Below are positions 25,261-34,639 of a stretch of DNA of 64,000 bases, in pieces; within the stretch, counting starts at the first letter, position 1; the number at the start of each line of letters is the position of its first letter. The notes under the pieces were generated by a model. The model was not told where the DNA came from and did no database searches. It worked only from the letters and a program-made list of their open reading frames with translations. The stretch is from positions 58,205,579-58,269,578 of the forward strand of contig CM055101.1 of assembly GCA_029204225.1 (NCBI GenBank), given 5' to 3'. The translations under genes were made by a program, and so were the position numbers. The DNA is from Diphasiastrum complanatum (Eukaryota > Streptophyta > Lycopodiopsida > Lycopodiales > Lycopodiaceae).

Positions 25261-25263
<3 letters not shown>
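7712..25263 (-). CDS. Saccharopine dehydrogenase-like oxidoreductase, plastid type (3' part missing)
   Basis: Eight exons join in phase: 25263-25043, 10408-10311, 10191-10109, 9899-9773, 9587-9512, 9227-9130, 8968-8884 and 7835-7712, giving 304 codons. The product has a Rossmann nucleotide-binding start ([20 protein letters not shown], about residues 37-56), then [84 protein letters not shown] and NLPEV...[12 protein letters not shown]. This order is that of the plant family represented by Arabidopsis At1g50450, annotated as saccharopine dehydrogenase and predicted plastidial; its reaction is not firmly established. Roughly the last quarter of the usual protein (including the conserved C-terminal end) is absent. 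It either lies left of position 1 beyond the TE-filled intron 8 or has been lost. Intron 1 is 14.6 kb. Confidence 0.92.
10938..11501 (+). pseudogene. LINE B ORF1 (coiled coil plus nucleic-acid-binding-like domain)
   Basis: The N-terminal stretch ([20 protein letters not shown]) has heptad-like spacing typical of ORF1 coiled coils. After a frameshift near 11.2 kb comes a compact domain with [19 protein letters not shown] and a strand-rich C-terminus ending at the stop at 11501. A second copy of the domain is at 49.34-49.57 kb (TTWRAKWDNGILFLKFKS). By position it corresponds to LINE ORF1; the RNA-binding role is inferred. Confidence 0.6.
11545..12302 (+). pseudogene. LINE B ORF2, endonuclease domain
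   Basis: It contains features of the endonuclease/exonuclease/phosphatase fold used to nick target DNA: an LLLAETHE-type glutamate motif near 11.64 kb, [10 protein letters not shown], and [14 protein letters not shown] (near 11.99-12.02 kb), followed by [11 protein letters not shown]. At least two frameshifts interrupt it. The reading continues after gypsy B at 19.60 kb with [11 protein letters not shown]. Confidence 0.8.
12308..12659 (-). repeat. 3' LTR of gypsy B
   Basis: 352 bp TG...CA repeat. It is shorter than its partner because the segment equivalent to about 19293-19395 is missing. Confidence 0.9.
13050..13330. repeat. CA-rich and CT-rich simple repeats inside gypsy B
   Basis: (CA)n blocks separated by TTTGTCAA (13057-13200) pass into CT tracts separated by CGGA-type steps (13214-13325). 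They lie downstream of integrase, before the 3' LTR. Confidence 0.9.
13686..14771 (-). pseudogene. Gypsy B integrase
   Basis: It has the zinc-binding HHCC region ([28 protein letters not shown]), then the catalytic core with Asp in SMDFVVELP (near 14400) and in [11 protein letters not shown] (near 14240), and Glu in the MEDML region (near 14105). An in-frame TAG at about 14135 breaks the core just before that Glu. The C-terminal region [20 protein letters not shown] follows. No clear chromodomain was seen. Confidence 0.88.
14623..15541 (-). pseudogene. Gypsy B RT thumb/connection and RNase H
   Basis: [19 protein letters not shown] (near 15525) is the RT connection. [20 protein letters not shown] (about 15260-15200) carries the first RNase H acidic motif, followed by [19 protein letters not shown] and [17 protein letters not shown]. 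Frame changes occur near 15317 and 15000. Confidence 0.88.
15541..16899 (-). pseudogene. Gypsy B protease and reverse transcriptase
   Basis: The retropepsin motif is [13 protein letters not shown] (about 16872-16833), with DDG where DSG or DTG is usual. The RT begins near 16200 ([45 protein letters not shown]). After a frame break near 15870 the catalytic segment [15 protein letters not shown] follows (near 15760-15710). The RT is recognisable over its whole length but cannot be read through. Confidence 0.88.
16900..18006 (-). pseudogene. Gypsy B gag
   Basis: The start at 18006 or the ATG at 17931 ([20 protein letters not shown]) leads into a retrotransposon gag capsid domain with [15 protein letters not shown] stop near 17476 is followed by continuation in another frame ([20 protein letters not shown]). 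A zinc knuckle [15 protein letters not shown] (17087-17043) has Tyr where the last Cys of CCHC is expected. The break and the altered knuckle indicate decay. Confidence 0.85.
19142..19595 (-). repeat. 5' LTR of gypsy B
   Basis: 454 bp TG...CA repeat, followed on the minus strand by the primer-binding site. Confidence 0.9.
19601..20590 (+). pseudogene. LINE B ORF2, end of endonuclease and N-terminal reverse transcriptase
   Basis: SDHSMLSIF is the C-terminal His motif of the endonuclease. It is followed by a linker and an RT start ([32 protein letters not shown]). A frameshift at about 20.49 kb leads to [17 protein letters not shown], the next RT motif. The sequence then stops resembling a LINE, so the catalytic core is missing. 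Confidence 0.8.
20815..24300 (+). mobile_element. LINE copy C, split by a solo LTR
   Basis: It begins with an endonuclease C-terminal piece ([14 protein letters not shown]), like [11 protein letters not shown] of copy B. It continues through heavily decayed RT (FVDFKKAFDS-like DNA near 22.0 kb; YTYLGVLF and [17 protein letters not shown] at 22.5-22.7 kb) and resumes after the solo LTR with the tail domain ([32 protein letters not shown], 23.65-23.8 kb) and a zinc-binding-like segment with [19 protein letters not shown]-type codons near 24.02 kb. It lies in intron 1 of gene 1. Confidence 0.75.
22861..23581. mobile_element. Solo LTR (721 bp) inside LINE C
   Basis: The segment begins TGTTAGTGCC and ends GTCTGACA, and is bordered by TCATG at 22856-22860 and 23582-23586. 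LINE C similarity stops before it and resumes after it. No internal coding region is present. Inside it is an imperfect tandem pair of about 80 bp (about 23115-23265) with repeated gctcactgggacacttggtc. The parent family is unknown. Confidence 0.8.
24301..25042. other. Intron 1 sequence next to exon 1
   Basis: AT-rich DNA without recognisable coding or repeat structure. Confidence 0.5.
25043..25263 (-). CDS. Gene 1 exon 1 (start codon, transit-peptide-like end, Rossmann motif)
   Basis: ATG at 25261-25263 gives [18 protein letters not shown], a short Cys/Arg-containing leader. VRCAAEN near residue 30 looks like a plastid transit-peptide cleavage region, and the nucleotide-binding motif follows. 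The donor is AATAG|GTGCTC at 25043/25042. The frame stays open upstream through the GA repeat to another ATG at 25401, but the shorter start is preferred because the longer one would translate the microsatellite as Arg-Glu repeats. Confidence 0.85.

Positions 25264-25264
<1 letters not shown>

Positions 25265-25314
<50 letters not shown>
25265..25314. repeat. (CT)25 / (GA)25 microsatellite in the gene 1 5' UTR
   Basis: Pure tract of 50 bp. On the sense (minus) strand it is (GA)25 followed by one A and then the ATG of gene 1. Confidence 0.95.
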
Positions 25315-25316
<2 letters not shown>

Positions 25317-25396
25317 TTTCAAATAAGGCTGGCCAACGAATGTGCGACGATGATGAAAAAGAGGCTCTAAGCTGCGCCACATCTTCGAGGCAGCCC

Positions 25397-25409
25397 CTCA
25401 TATAAAAAG
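25397..25409 (-). promoter_or_regulatory. Possible TATA box of gene 1
   Basis: The minus strand reads CTTTTTATATGAG about 135 nt upstream of the chosen ATG. With a start site about 30 nt downstream, the GA tract would be in the 5' UTR. This rests on motif and position only. Confidence 0.4.
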
Positions 25410-26100
25410 ATCCCCACTTTGTTGAAGTAGCATGCTTTTGAGGCTACACTAAGGGCAAGTCATCCATTCCTTGGTTCATCGTCATGTCTAGAGACTAGAA
25501 CTCAAGCTTTGGCCTTTGATGACGTCGTGCACCTTGGAGCTAGGTGACAGTGGTCTTGATGTAGGGCATATGTGACAGTTTTCGATTGGTTGTGGCTGCC
25601 TTTAAAGGTTGGATGCCTTTGAAGGTAGGCCTTTGGATGCCTTCCTAGTTGGTACCGTGTGTTGTTATCACTTTGTCACTATTAATTTTGATCATAGCTT
25701 CATGTCTCCAGCGAAATTGCTTATCCCAAACATAAGACATAGTTGTGTTATATTATTGGTTATAAGCTTTTCAAGAGGTGTCCAAAAACTCAAAGAAAAA
25801 ACTCAATCATGGTAGCATTTGTGGTAGTAGTTGGGAAACTTTGAGAAGGATCAAATCTAGGAAGCAAGATATGGAATCATCAAGGAATGTGAGGAAATAA
25901 TTCAAGAAACTTGTGGTAGCCACTGCCCCAAAAGAGGAGCTAAGTGCGTGATTGAAACAAACCAAAAGAAATATGTGAAGAATCGAGATATGTAGGGAGG
26001 GGATCGCATATTCATAGTGGTAGATACATGACCAAGATATGTGAAGGATCTAGATATGTAGGGATGGAATCACATATTCATAGTGGTAGATAGCATGACC
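25410..26100. other. Upstream region of gene 1
   Basis: No gene seen. An imperfect direct repeat of about 65 bp lies at 25981-26105 (gatatgtaggga...catattcatagtggtaga occurs twice). Confidence 0.5.
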
Positions 26101-26840
26101 AAGATATTTAATTTATCCCACAAAGACTATTGTTTCTCAGATCATGTATCGGTTTATGTAGAGTGCTTCCAAGCTACAATATGGATTGCTTCATAAGATA
26201 GTCAACAATATAAATGTCATACTTATGAGCACATTTTGGTGATAATTCTTTTCCTAGCTAGGCTTTAAGCTATCACATGGCCCTTCCTACCGTCCACAAA
26301 CGAATGGTCAATCTTTAAAGTTCTCTATAACAATATTCGAAGCACTTAGTTTTGATAAGTAGAAAAATTGAGGTAAATGGTTAAGCCTAGTCATAAAATG
26401 TTACAATACCGTATAGCATTTTATTTATAGGTATGAGTCTATGTGAAGTATTGGGCGGATACTTATGTTGACTAACCATATCCGCATTGGATAGGAAGAT
26501 CTAGACTCAAAGAATAAAAGAGGACATTGACGGGATGTAGAAAAAAGTACTTGTAGCCTTCCATGACAAGTGTTGACAAGTGTTGGAACTCAACACGAAA
26601 GCTACACAATGAGTTTTGATACACAAATCTAGCTCACAAACTCTATGGACCATTTTAGGTTTTGAGACGGGAAAATCAGCTTATGAATTGGAACCTCAAG
26701 CATCAAGATAATTTTTCAATACATTTTATCTCTCCAATCTCAAGGAGCGCACAACATCAGTTGTACAAGTTACACTATACCTACCACTTATTAGGAAGCT
26801 AGTTGAATCGAATATACACTTGAGTGCAAGTCAGTGGTGA
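26100..26840 (+). pseudogene. Gypsy integrase relic
   Basis: The plus strand carries, across several frames, DNA for a core end (about 26270-26330, the PQTNGQS-type segment after SHG) and for a C-terminal GKWLSLVIKCYNT-type segment (26370-26420), then a tail near 26690-26830. It is heavily mutated. It is a separate, older insertion from the relic at 28.5 kb. Confidence 0.55.
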
Positions 26841-27004
26841 CCCCAAAAAAACCTTCACAACACGATGATCATGGAGAGTTGAACCAAAGAGAATGAGGTA
26901 CACAACAAAGATGTCTTGTGGGCAACCAAAGTATTACTACTAGAGTTTCCATTTTTTTAACCCAACATAATGTAGAGAATAGTTAGCCCTCAATCCAAAG
27001 CTTG

Positions 27005-27625
27005 TCATAAAAAAGTGTTCGTGCGCAGCGAAATGAGATATTATGACTCTTTCCCTAAGTATGACTACGCCTATCAGAGACGAACAGGGCATTAGTGATA
27101 GAAATCACGGCCGTTCGGATTACGTAGCCAAACGCTAATTGAACACCAGAAAAATAACCTTTCACGAACATCTAGACAAATTATTTGTCGCGAATGATTC
27201 GCGAAGAGAGAGAAATAGCTCGACTGATAATTAGTCACGAATCATTTGCAAAGAGAGAGACTAATTACCAAATTGAACAACTGGAAAAGTCAGACATAAT
27301 GAAATCAAGCATAGTAATACTGACACAAATTTGAATGCAGAACAAAGAGCTGTTATCAGATTAAGTATATCAAATATACATGTCAATAATGCGGTAGAGC
27401 ACAAGACAATAGCGGATAAAACCGCATGCTCTACAAAGCTAATTCAATTTGTAAAGGAATGAAACCTTATTACTGACGATAAAGAATCAATGCACAAGGC
27501 ATCTACTTCGTCTATCTCTGATAAGCTTCCGATGCTAAATTTACACACACTTGATCTTCAATCTCTTAATCAACGATCAAGTTGAATACGCAAATGGTAT
27601 TCAATATATATACATATTGTTACAA
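27005..27625 (+). repeat. Dispersed repeat R, copy 1 (TTCGCGAA-containing)
   Basis: It is about 600 bp and matches 33381-33965 in the same orientation, beginning gttcgtgcgcagcg and ending near gtattcaatatatatac. It contains several TCGCGAA motifs. It resembles an LTR, but no TSD or partner structure was established. Confidence 0.75.
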
Positions 27626-27889
27626 GTGTGCAGATGAAGAAAGTACAAAGTGGATGTGTTGTCTGTAGGAGATCGTGGGTGGCTGCAATCGTTGTCAAGT
27701 CTGTTAGCGCAGTTTCATGGGGCGAGTGTGAAGAGGCCGCGACGTCAGCCTTCGTTGAAATGAACGTTGGTGAAGATGCGAAAAATGCGACACTCTGTTG
27801 AAATGCCTTAGGATTTATTTACAGGGTGCCTTTTGCATTTTTGTAAGGCAGTGTTGCCTTTTTCGCCTATCACAAATCACAATGTAGAA

Positions 27890-28495
27890 ATCTAACATCT
27901 ACTACACATAGCATATGTAAACTCAATAAGATCTTGAGAAAATAGCATAAATATGATAATTTGTTGTTGTTGTACGTACAATGGTTGTACCACAACACCT
28001 TTCACACGTGTGAATCCAATACATAAGTCACAAAGGCATTCTACACACACAAACTCAAGACATGACCAAAACAATGCAAAAAAGGATATGGATATCCAAA
28101 GAGATCACTTCCATACGCATGAATGAGGGGAAAGAGAGAGAGATTATCTCTTCCCACGCTTGTACACTATATATAATAGGTCCTTGACCTATTTGGATGT
28201 GCTTGCCCAAGCTTATCAACATTTGGAAGGTTCTAGATCTATTTCAAACAATGGGCTAGATTCAATGCACCTAAACCAACCAATAACAATAGGTCTATAT
28301 ACGACCTTATCAACTTGCCTAACTTGTCAAAAATAGTAAATCAATTATTTTTTATGCCATATTGAGAATATAAAGTTTATCTCTAAGTTTAAAATGCATA
28401 TTGGCCAAATTTGCCATTTTAAACTAGACATGATAAATCTCAACTAGTTGACAATTTCTCACACTACCTCCATGATTTGAGAAGTTTGCTCCTAA
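27890..28495 (-). mobile_element. Copia LTR-like fragment
   Basis: It shares the CACACGTGTG-GAATCC-type motif and surrounding text with the copia LTRs at 41.2-41.8, 44.0-44.7 and 49.2-50.1 kb. No boundaries could be fixed. Confidence 0.4.
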
Positions 28496-28499
28496 ATTA

Positions 28500-29560
28500 T
28501 AGGAAAATTCACCAAAAGTTTGCTCCTAAGTGGGAAAGGATCTCCATGGATTTCATAGTGAACTTGCCTAAGAACCAAAGGGTTATACGCTATTTGAGTC
28601 ACAGTTGACCGGTTGAACAAAATGGTCCACTTTATTTCGACCAAAACAACCGTCAGAGCTCCAGAGTTAGCAAGATTGTTTATAAAAGGGTTATTTAAAT
28701 TATACGATCTTCCTTCTGTCATAGTCAGCGATCAGGACAATAAGTTTGATGGAAATTTTTGTAGAGCAGTATTCCATCACCTACATACCAAATTAAATAT
28801 GGGTACTACAAACCATCCACAGACGAACGGTCAAAAGAAAGAGTAAAGAAGATGCTGGAGGATATGATTCATGCATATGTCATCAAAAAGCAAACCAACT
28901 AGGAAGGGTATCTCCCTTTGTTGGAGTTTGCTTATAACAGTACCAAAACATTCAACAACGGGTACATCCCATTTATGTTGATGTATGATTTTCAGCCACG
29001 CCCATGCTCACCCACAGTTGTAGGGTTTAAGAATGAGAAATCCATAAAGTTTTTAGAGGACCTAAACCAAATGATAGAACATTCTAAGCATAGCATCAAA
29101 CAATCTCAGGATCATGCCGGACATGATGTAGATCCGCACATATGGGATGTGCAGTTCTCTCATGGTGAGAAAGTCTACTTGCGAATCCCAGTTGACTCTA
29201 AAACCCTCAAAATCGGAGTGCATGCTAAGTTGTCTCCTAGGCCGGAAACTAGGCGAAGTCTCCTACAAGCTAGAACTCCCACGCTATTTAGTAAGGCTTT
29301 TTCAGTTTTTCATTTAAGTCAGTCATGAAAGGCCTTAGCCAGATCAGATAATCTGGTAGGAGACAATGTTCTAGTTCTCCCATTGAATTCCCAGCAACTT
29401 TCACATGAGCCAGAGGAGATTCTTAGTAGTAGAGAGATGCAGACCCGTACTCTATACCAAGAATATCTAATCAAGTAAAAGGATCAGCCTATTGAGAATG
29501 CCACTTGGGAAAAGAGCAACGTTCTTCACAAGTTATTTCCAGATTTTGTCTTAGTGGACC
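28500..29560 (+). pseudogene. Gypsy (chromovirus-type) integrase and chromodomain relic
   Basis: The integrase core includes NKMVHFISTKTT, LPSVIVSDQDNKFDGNFCR (Asp motif, near 28710) and NHPQTNGQ. After a break it continues with LLEFAYNSTKTFNNGYIPFM and a C-terminal segment (28918-29328). Near 29460 the codons for EYLIK and QPIENATWE correspond to a chromodomain end, which places it in the chromovirus branch. Stops lie between these parts, and gag and RT are absent upstream. Confidence 0.82.
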
Positions 29561-29880
29561 AAGTGGGCATGTTCAAGGCACACGCCCACCAGGGCAAGAC
29601 AGGGTGAGTAGCGTGCATTGGTACGAGCCTACAGTAGGTCAAAGACCCATGGGCCATACCACAGGCATACAGGGCCTAACACAACTCAGGGACCATGTCA
29701 GTAGGAGGTGTCCCCGTCGTGCACCAACATGCAGTTGGCCATGTCAGATCCACGAGGCCAACACTTGGCAGCATGCATGCTACCAGTGCTCACACTGGGC
29801 TAGGAGGGACTTATTCCATATAGGGAGTTGGCAAGGCTGGGTGGATTAGTTAGTGTTTGCCCTACTATGGTGTCTAGGTC
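29561..29880. other. No recognised feature
   Basis: GC-richer than its surroundings. It has an open plus frame to 29849 but no recognisable protein; probably the 3' part of the neighbouring gypsy relic. Confidence 0.4.
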
Positions 29881-30490
29881 TTTTACAAGTAGTGCTAGTG
29901 CCAGTGGAATGATAAAGCGAATAAGAAACTTATAATACATACTTGGCTTAGCTAATAATCTATTGTTGGTTGGGACAATGATTGAGCAACAATTCAAGAT
30001 TGAGTTTGATAGCAATAGATGCCTTTTCAAGGACATCAAAATTCACTACAATGTGATTGCTATAGGAGCTAGAGTTGACAGAAATCACCTCTACAAATTG
30101 AATGCAAGGTCTTTTGATCAAGCCATAGTAAGCACTATTGGTAGTCAAAGCGATCTTTGGCATCAATGATTTGGTCACATTAGTGCTCAAGTTTATAGAT
30201 TCTCAAGAGAAGTAATCTAGTTATTGGATTTCATGATATCTCATTTGAAGGTAAAATCTGTGAAGGTTGCATTTCGAAAAAAACAGCATAGAGAGAGATT
30301 TCTGAAAAGTGGAGCAAGGAAATCAAGTGGCATCCTCGGATCTTGTCCACAATGATCTACGTGTTTTGATAGAATTTATAGATTTTTGAAAAGATCGAGG
30401 GATCAAGAGATAGACTACGACACCTTATTCTCCAAAGCAAAATGGAGTTGTAGAACGAAAGAAGATGGCTATGTTGGAATTCATGCTCAA
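29880..30490 (+). pseudogene. Copia pre-integrase/integrase relic
   Basis: LLVGTMIEQQFKIEFDSNRC and ending SDLWHQ (to 30169) is the copia segment preceding integrase, followed by a frame-broken integrase zinc region. Near 30430 there are codons for the SPKQNG-VERK-type integrase motif. No LTR was identified. Confidence 0.65.
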
Positions 30491-30599
30491 GCCCAATTCT
30501 ATTAGGTAATGAGCATCTTGGAAAACCATGTTTATACCTATCCTTAAAAAAAAATACAAACAAGAAAGAAGGCTCAAATTTTTTTTATAGCAAAAACTC

Positions 30600-30850
30600 G
30601 ACTCACATTTTCCAAAAGTTTCCGATATTGTATCGACTCGAAAAATCTGAGATTTTTTGATATCCAAAAGTCAGAATTGTCCGATACCATATCGACTAGA
30701 AAAATCCATAGTTTTCTGAGATCCAAAAATCAGAATTTCTCGATATGGGATTGACTCGAAAAAATCGTGATTTTCTGAGTCATTGTAATTTTTGAGTCAG
30801 TGTATATTTTTTGAGTCTTTGTATATTCTCGAGTCTTTGTAAATTTTCGA
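30600..30850. repeat. Degenerate tandem repeat of about 59 bp
   Basis: Units start at tccgatattgtatcgactcg, tccgataccatatcgactag and ctcgatatgggattgactcg, with about 59 bp between them. They degrade into gagtctttgta repeats near 30810-30840. Confidence 0.7.
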
Positions 30851-31490
30851 TACTGTCAGGAATATGTCTTGCGTCGCGACGCTGACAGTCTAACTAGTCC
30901 TGTACATACATTCACTGTAAAATGACGGCTACCTACTGCAGGATGGATGTAGTCCATTAAGTAGATTAATGTCAGTTTTCAATATACTGATCATCTGACT
31001 TCCAATCATCAAGGAAGATCTGCATTGGAGTCAACGCACTGATCAGGTTATCATATTGCAAGCATTATGTTGTAAATAGTCAAGTTCAGTTTTTCAAGTT
31101 TCAAGTTATCATCAACAAACTCAACTGAAGCCATTTTTGCGCCTACTGATTTGCGCCAGCTTCAAGCTCTTGTACTCACATTTTTTATAATTATCAGAAT
31201 GCGATTTTTTGTCTACATTGTTGTTCTATTGCACATTTGGTATTCGATTTCATCTTGAATGCATTGGTAGTAACTGTTGCACTTCTGATCCATTAACCAC
31301 TCGCTTCACTTCCGCTGCATATCTCGATTTTTCTTATTTCCGACATGGTATCATAGCAAATGGCTCAATAATCTGCATATACATTGCGGGTTATCAGTCT
31401 TGTTTTTGCCAAGACCTCATTTCAGCAAGTGCACAACCAACAGTTTTTCGATATCGTTGTTTTTATCAACGATCTCACTACAATACTAAA

Positions 31491-32089
31491 ATGGATCCAT
31501 CCTCTAGTTCTTCTCTCATTGACAAGCTTGATGGAGAGAACTACCATTTTTGGAAGTTCATTATGAGAGTCGTTCTACTAGCCAAAGTACTGTGGGACAT
31601 AGTTGATGGCACTGAAATCAAACTAGAGGCTGATGTAGCTAGCATCACCAAATGGAGGCAACGAGATGGTAAGGCATTTGTCTTAATTAATTTGAATGTC
31701 AAAGACTCCAAAATCAGTCATATCCGATCTACACATACTACTAAGAATGCTTGGGGCATCCTAGCTACTCTCTATGACATTAGAGATGTCACTTCTAAAC
31801 TTCATCTGAGGAAGAAATTCTTCACTTTGAGAATGTCTGATGCAGACACCATTTCCAACCATCTCAATACATTCAAAAACCTTATGGAGTAGATGACTGC
31901 AACTGGCTCACTCATAGAAGATTCTGATGCAGTGATGACTCTTTTATCGAATCTCCTTGAAGCCTATGAAACCTGGGTCATGGCCATTTCAACGCAACAA
32001 CATCTCACTCTATCTAGAGTCATTTCGATGCTATTACAAGAGGAGATCAAAAGAAATGCATCCTCCTTAGGCTCAAGATCTGATCCTTA
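31491..32089 (+). pseudogene. Copia gag
   Basis: MDPSSSSSLIDKLDGENYHF starts a UBN2-type gag (KFIMRVVLLAKVLWDIVDGT, AWGILATLYDIRDVTSKLHL, FTLRMSDADTISNHLNTF). A TAG at 31890 interrupts it; the frame continues (TLLSNLLEAYETWVMAI). The zinc knuckle CKYCKRTIHLIKDY near 32290 lacks the last Cys. Confidence 0.85.
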
Positions 32090-32399
32090 ATCTCTGTATA
32101 CAAAGAAAAATCAAAAGTTCAAATCAAAGAAATCCACAAAATCAGATTATTCTGATTGGAAGAGCAACATGCAGTCTGGATCGAATTTTGATTCTAGATC
32201 GAATTTTGGTTCAGGATCAAATTTTGGTTCAAGATCGAATTTTGATTCAGGATCAAATTATTTATCATTCCAGCCAATGTAGAAACTGTTCTGCAAATAC
32301 TGTAAGAGGACTATTCATCTCATCAAAGACTATAGAACACTCAATTACAACAATGGAAGAAAGAAACAGTCCCAACAACAAGCCAATGCTACCTCAACC

Positions 32400-33291
32400 A
32401 GTCACTTGATCCAGCAACAAGAGGAAGATAAAGTTTCCTTCATAACCAAGGTCAGAAATCTGCAGGATATCGATTCCTGGTACTAGGACTCCAAAGGAAC
32501 TCAACACATGACTCACCATCGGGACCAGTTTCAAAGCTACAAGCCTTTTACCCATTCTAGAGTTGTACAACTTGGAGACAACTCATCCCATTCCATTGAA
32601 GGTGAAGGAACAATCAGAATTGAATCTCAAAGAACTGATATTAAGTTGTTGTCCGATGTTTTACATGTTACCAAAAATATTCTTTATTACTAGATCTTGT
32701 GCATAGTGATATTTGTGGCCCAATGCAGAGTTCTTCCACAAGGGGAGCTCTTTATTTTCTAACTTTTATTGATGATTTTTCTCGAAGAACTGCAACTTAT
32801 TTTCTAAAGAACAAATCTGAGACTTTCAAATTCTTCAAGCAGTTCAAGGCATCTGCAGAAAATCAAACCCAAAGGAAAATAAAAACTCTACATTCTGATG
32901 GAGGGGGAGAATACATCTCCACCGAGTTCAAGGAGTTTTGCAAGGCCTATGAAATACATCAACAATACACCACTAGCTACTCACCATAGTCCAACGGAGT
33001 AGCAGAAAGGAAGAATCAGACACTTATTGAAATTGCCAAAATGATGGCCCATGTTTCTCTTCCAAAGAAGTTTTGGGCAGAAGCTGTCACTACGGCTGCC
33101 TGTTTGCATAATTAATCCATCACTAAGGCCTTGAATGGCAAGACACCTTATGAGGTGTGGACTGGATTGAAACCAACACTCAAAAATATTTGAGTTTCTG
33201 GTTGCATTGCCTACACTCAGATCCCTGCTGATCTAAGAAAGAAACTGGGGGACAACACAAGTAGAAAATTGATTTTCATAGGCTACTCCTT
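32400..33291 (+). pseudogene. Copia protease and integrase
   Basis: The protease segment is around DSKGTQHMTHHRDQF (near 32490), where the usual DSGA is DSKG. The integrase core has HSDICGPMQ (Asp), FIDDFSRRT, KTLHSDGGGEYIS (Asp) and GVAERKNQTL (Glu, near 33005), then FWAEAV and NGKTPYEVW. Stops at about 32488, 32990, 33113 and 33192 and a missing zinc-binding stretch before 32695 show decay. Confidence 0.85.
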
Positions 33292-33965
33292 GTTGGAAAG
33301 AGGGGTGTGAAGAAAGATAACTCAAAAAAGAAACGAACACGAAAAGAAGCAAACTCGAAAAAGAAACGAACTCGAATGGAAAATGTTCGTGCGCAGCGGA
33401 ATAAGCTATCTCACTCTTTTCTCAAGCATGACTACGCCTATCAGTCTCGAACAGAACATTAGTGATAGAAATCGTGTTCGATTTGATTATGTAGCCAAAC
33501 ATTAAGCATCAAAACATCAGACAGATAATTGGTCGCGAACAGCTAGACAAATTATTAGTCGCGAATTTTTCGCGAAGAGCTAGACTGATAATCAATTACG
33601 AATTAGTTGCGAAAAGCAAGACTAAATATTAGTCGCAAACAGCTAGACTAATAATAATTCGCGAATAGAAAACCAGACAGAACGTAGAAAAGCATTGCAA
33701 TATTGACACAAATTTGAACGTAGAACAAACAGAGTTGTAATCAGATTAAGTATAACAAAATATACAGGTCAATAATACAGGTGAGCACAAAACAATAGCG
33801 GATGTAATTGCATGCTTCACAAAGCTAATCACGCAATTTGTAAAGGCGATGAACCTATTACTGACAATACATCTGGATTCTCTCTTCTATTCTATTCTGA
33901 TGTCGTTCTGAAGTCATTACATTATTTGAATACGCAGATGGTATTCAATATATACATAATTTTTA
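33292..33965 (+). repeat. Dispersed repeat R, copy 2
   Basis: It matches 27005-27625, with TCGCGAA motifs at several places (33540-33670). It is preceded by gaaacgaactcgaa-type short repeats at 33335-33378. It truncates the copia integrase at 33291. Confidence 0.75.
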
Positions 33966-34044
33966 TAGGTGTGCAAATAAAGAATTCAGGAGTGACCAAT
34001 CTCGTTTATCTTCATGATCCAGGTTGAAAAACCATTCGTGTGCT

Positions 34045-34451
34045 CAATCGATCATGGTCATCGAGAAGAGTTGTACCATGGCTTCTGGAGATGTTTCGCC
34101 ATAGACATCACATGCGTTCTCAAAGACTTGAAGAAATCTCCGAGGGTCAGAATTGTCGTCGTACTTAGGAAGATCTAGCTTTGGTGTTTGTTTTTCATAA
34201 TGCAGTCCGTGGTTAGCAAAGGCCCTGTTTAAGTGAGCTCTTGCTTGTGAGGATTCAACAGCGTGAAATTGCAGTCAGTCGTATGCAACATCTGCTCTCA
34301 TAGGTTCCCATCTCTCGAATGGGTTGGTAGATGGCTCATGGATTTGTGATTTCATTCGAGAGTACCTATTGTATCGATCCTGTTTTGTGGAGGGAGATAC
34401 CATATCCGGTGGATAATCCTCTGTGGTATTAGGATCGTAAGGACGATCCAT
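34045..34451 (-). pseudogene. Gypsy gag N-terminal fragment
   Basis: Translating the minus strand from ATG at 34451 gives MDRPYDPNTTEDYPPDMVSP. After a stop near 34275 it continues with KLDLPKYDDNSDPRRFLQVF, the conserved start of a gypsy capsid domain. It is broken by the stop and truncated on the left by repeat R. Confidence 0.6.
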
Positions 34452-34639
34452 ATGGAAAATCTAGAGTAGCTTAGGATAGGGTATTTAGGTCTCTTGGAAT
34501 CTTTTTGTGGTTTTATGGTTTTTTTTTTTTAACACTTCGGGTTTAAAATATATCAAGGTATTTTAATCAGAGTATAGTGATTTGTATGTGTCCAAATATC
34601 ACAGTGTTTGCAATGACGATTAAGATTTGAAAGATAGGC

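Larger units (their letters stand above)
30854..33291 (+). mobile_element. Ty1/copia retrotransposon, 5' half
   Basis: A putative 5' LTR spans 30854-31345 (TGTCAGG...CGACA), followed at once by a primer-binding site TGGTATCATAGC (31346-31357). Then come gag (31491-32089), a zinc knuckle (near 32290), a protease region and integrase (32690-33290). Similarity to copia ends abruptly at 33291, where repeat R begins. RT, RNase H and the 3' LTR are absent. Confidence 0.85.

Noticed and set aside
24967-25401. Longer N-terminus for gene 1 starting at 25401
   Set aside because: It would translate the GA tract, and the conserved protein starts after it; kept only as a possible alternative in the findings.
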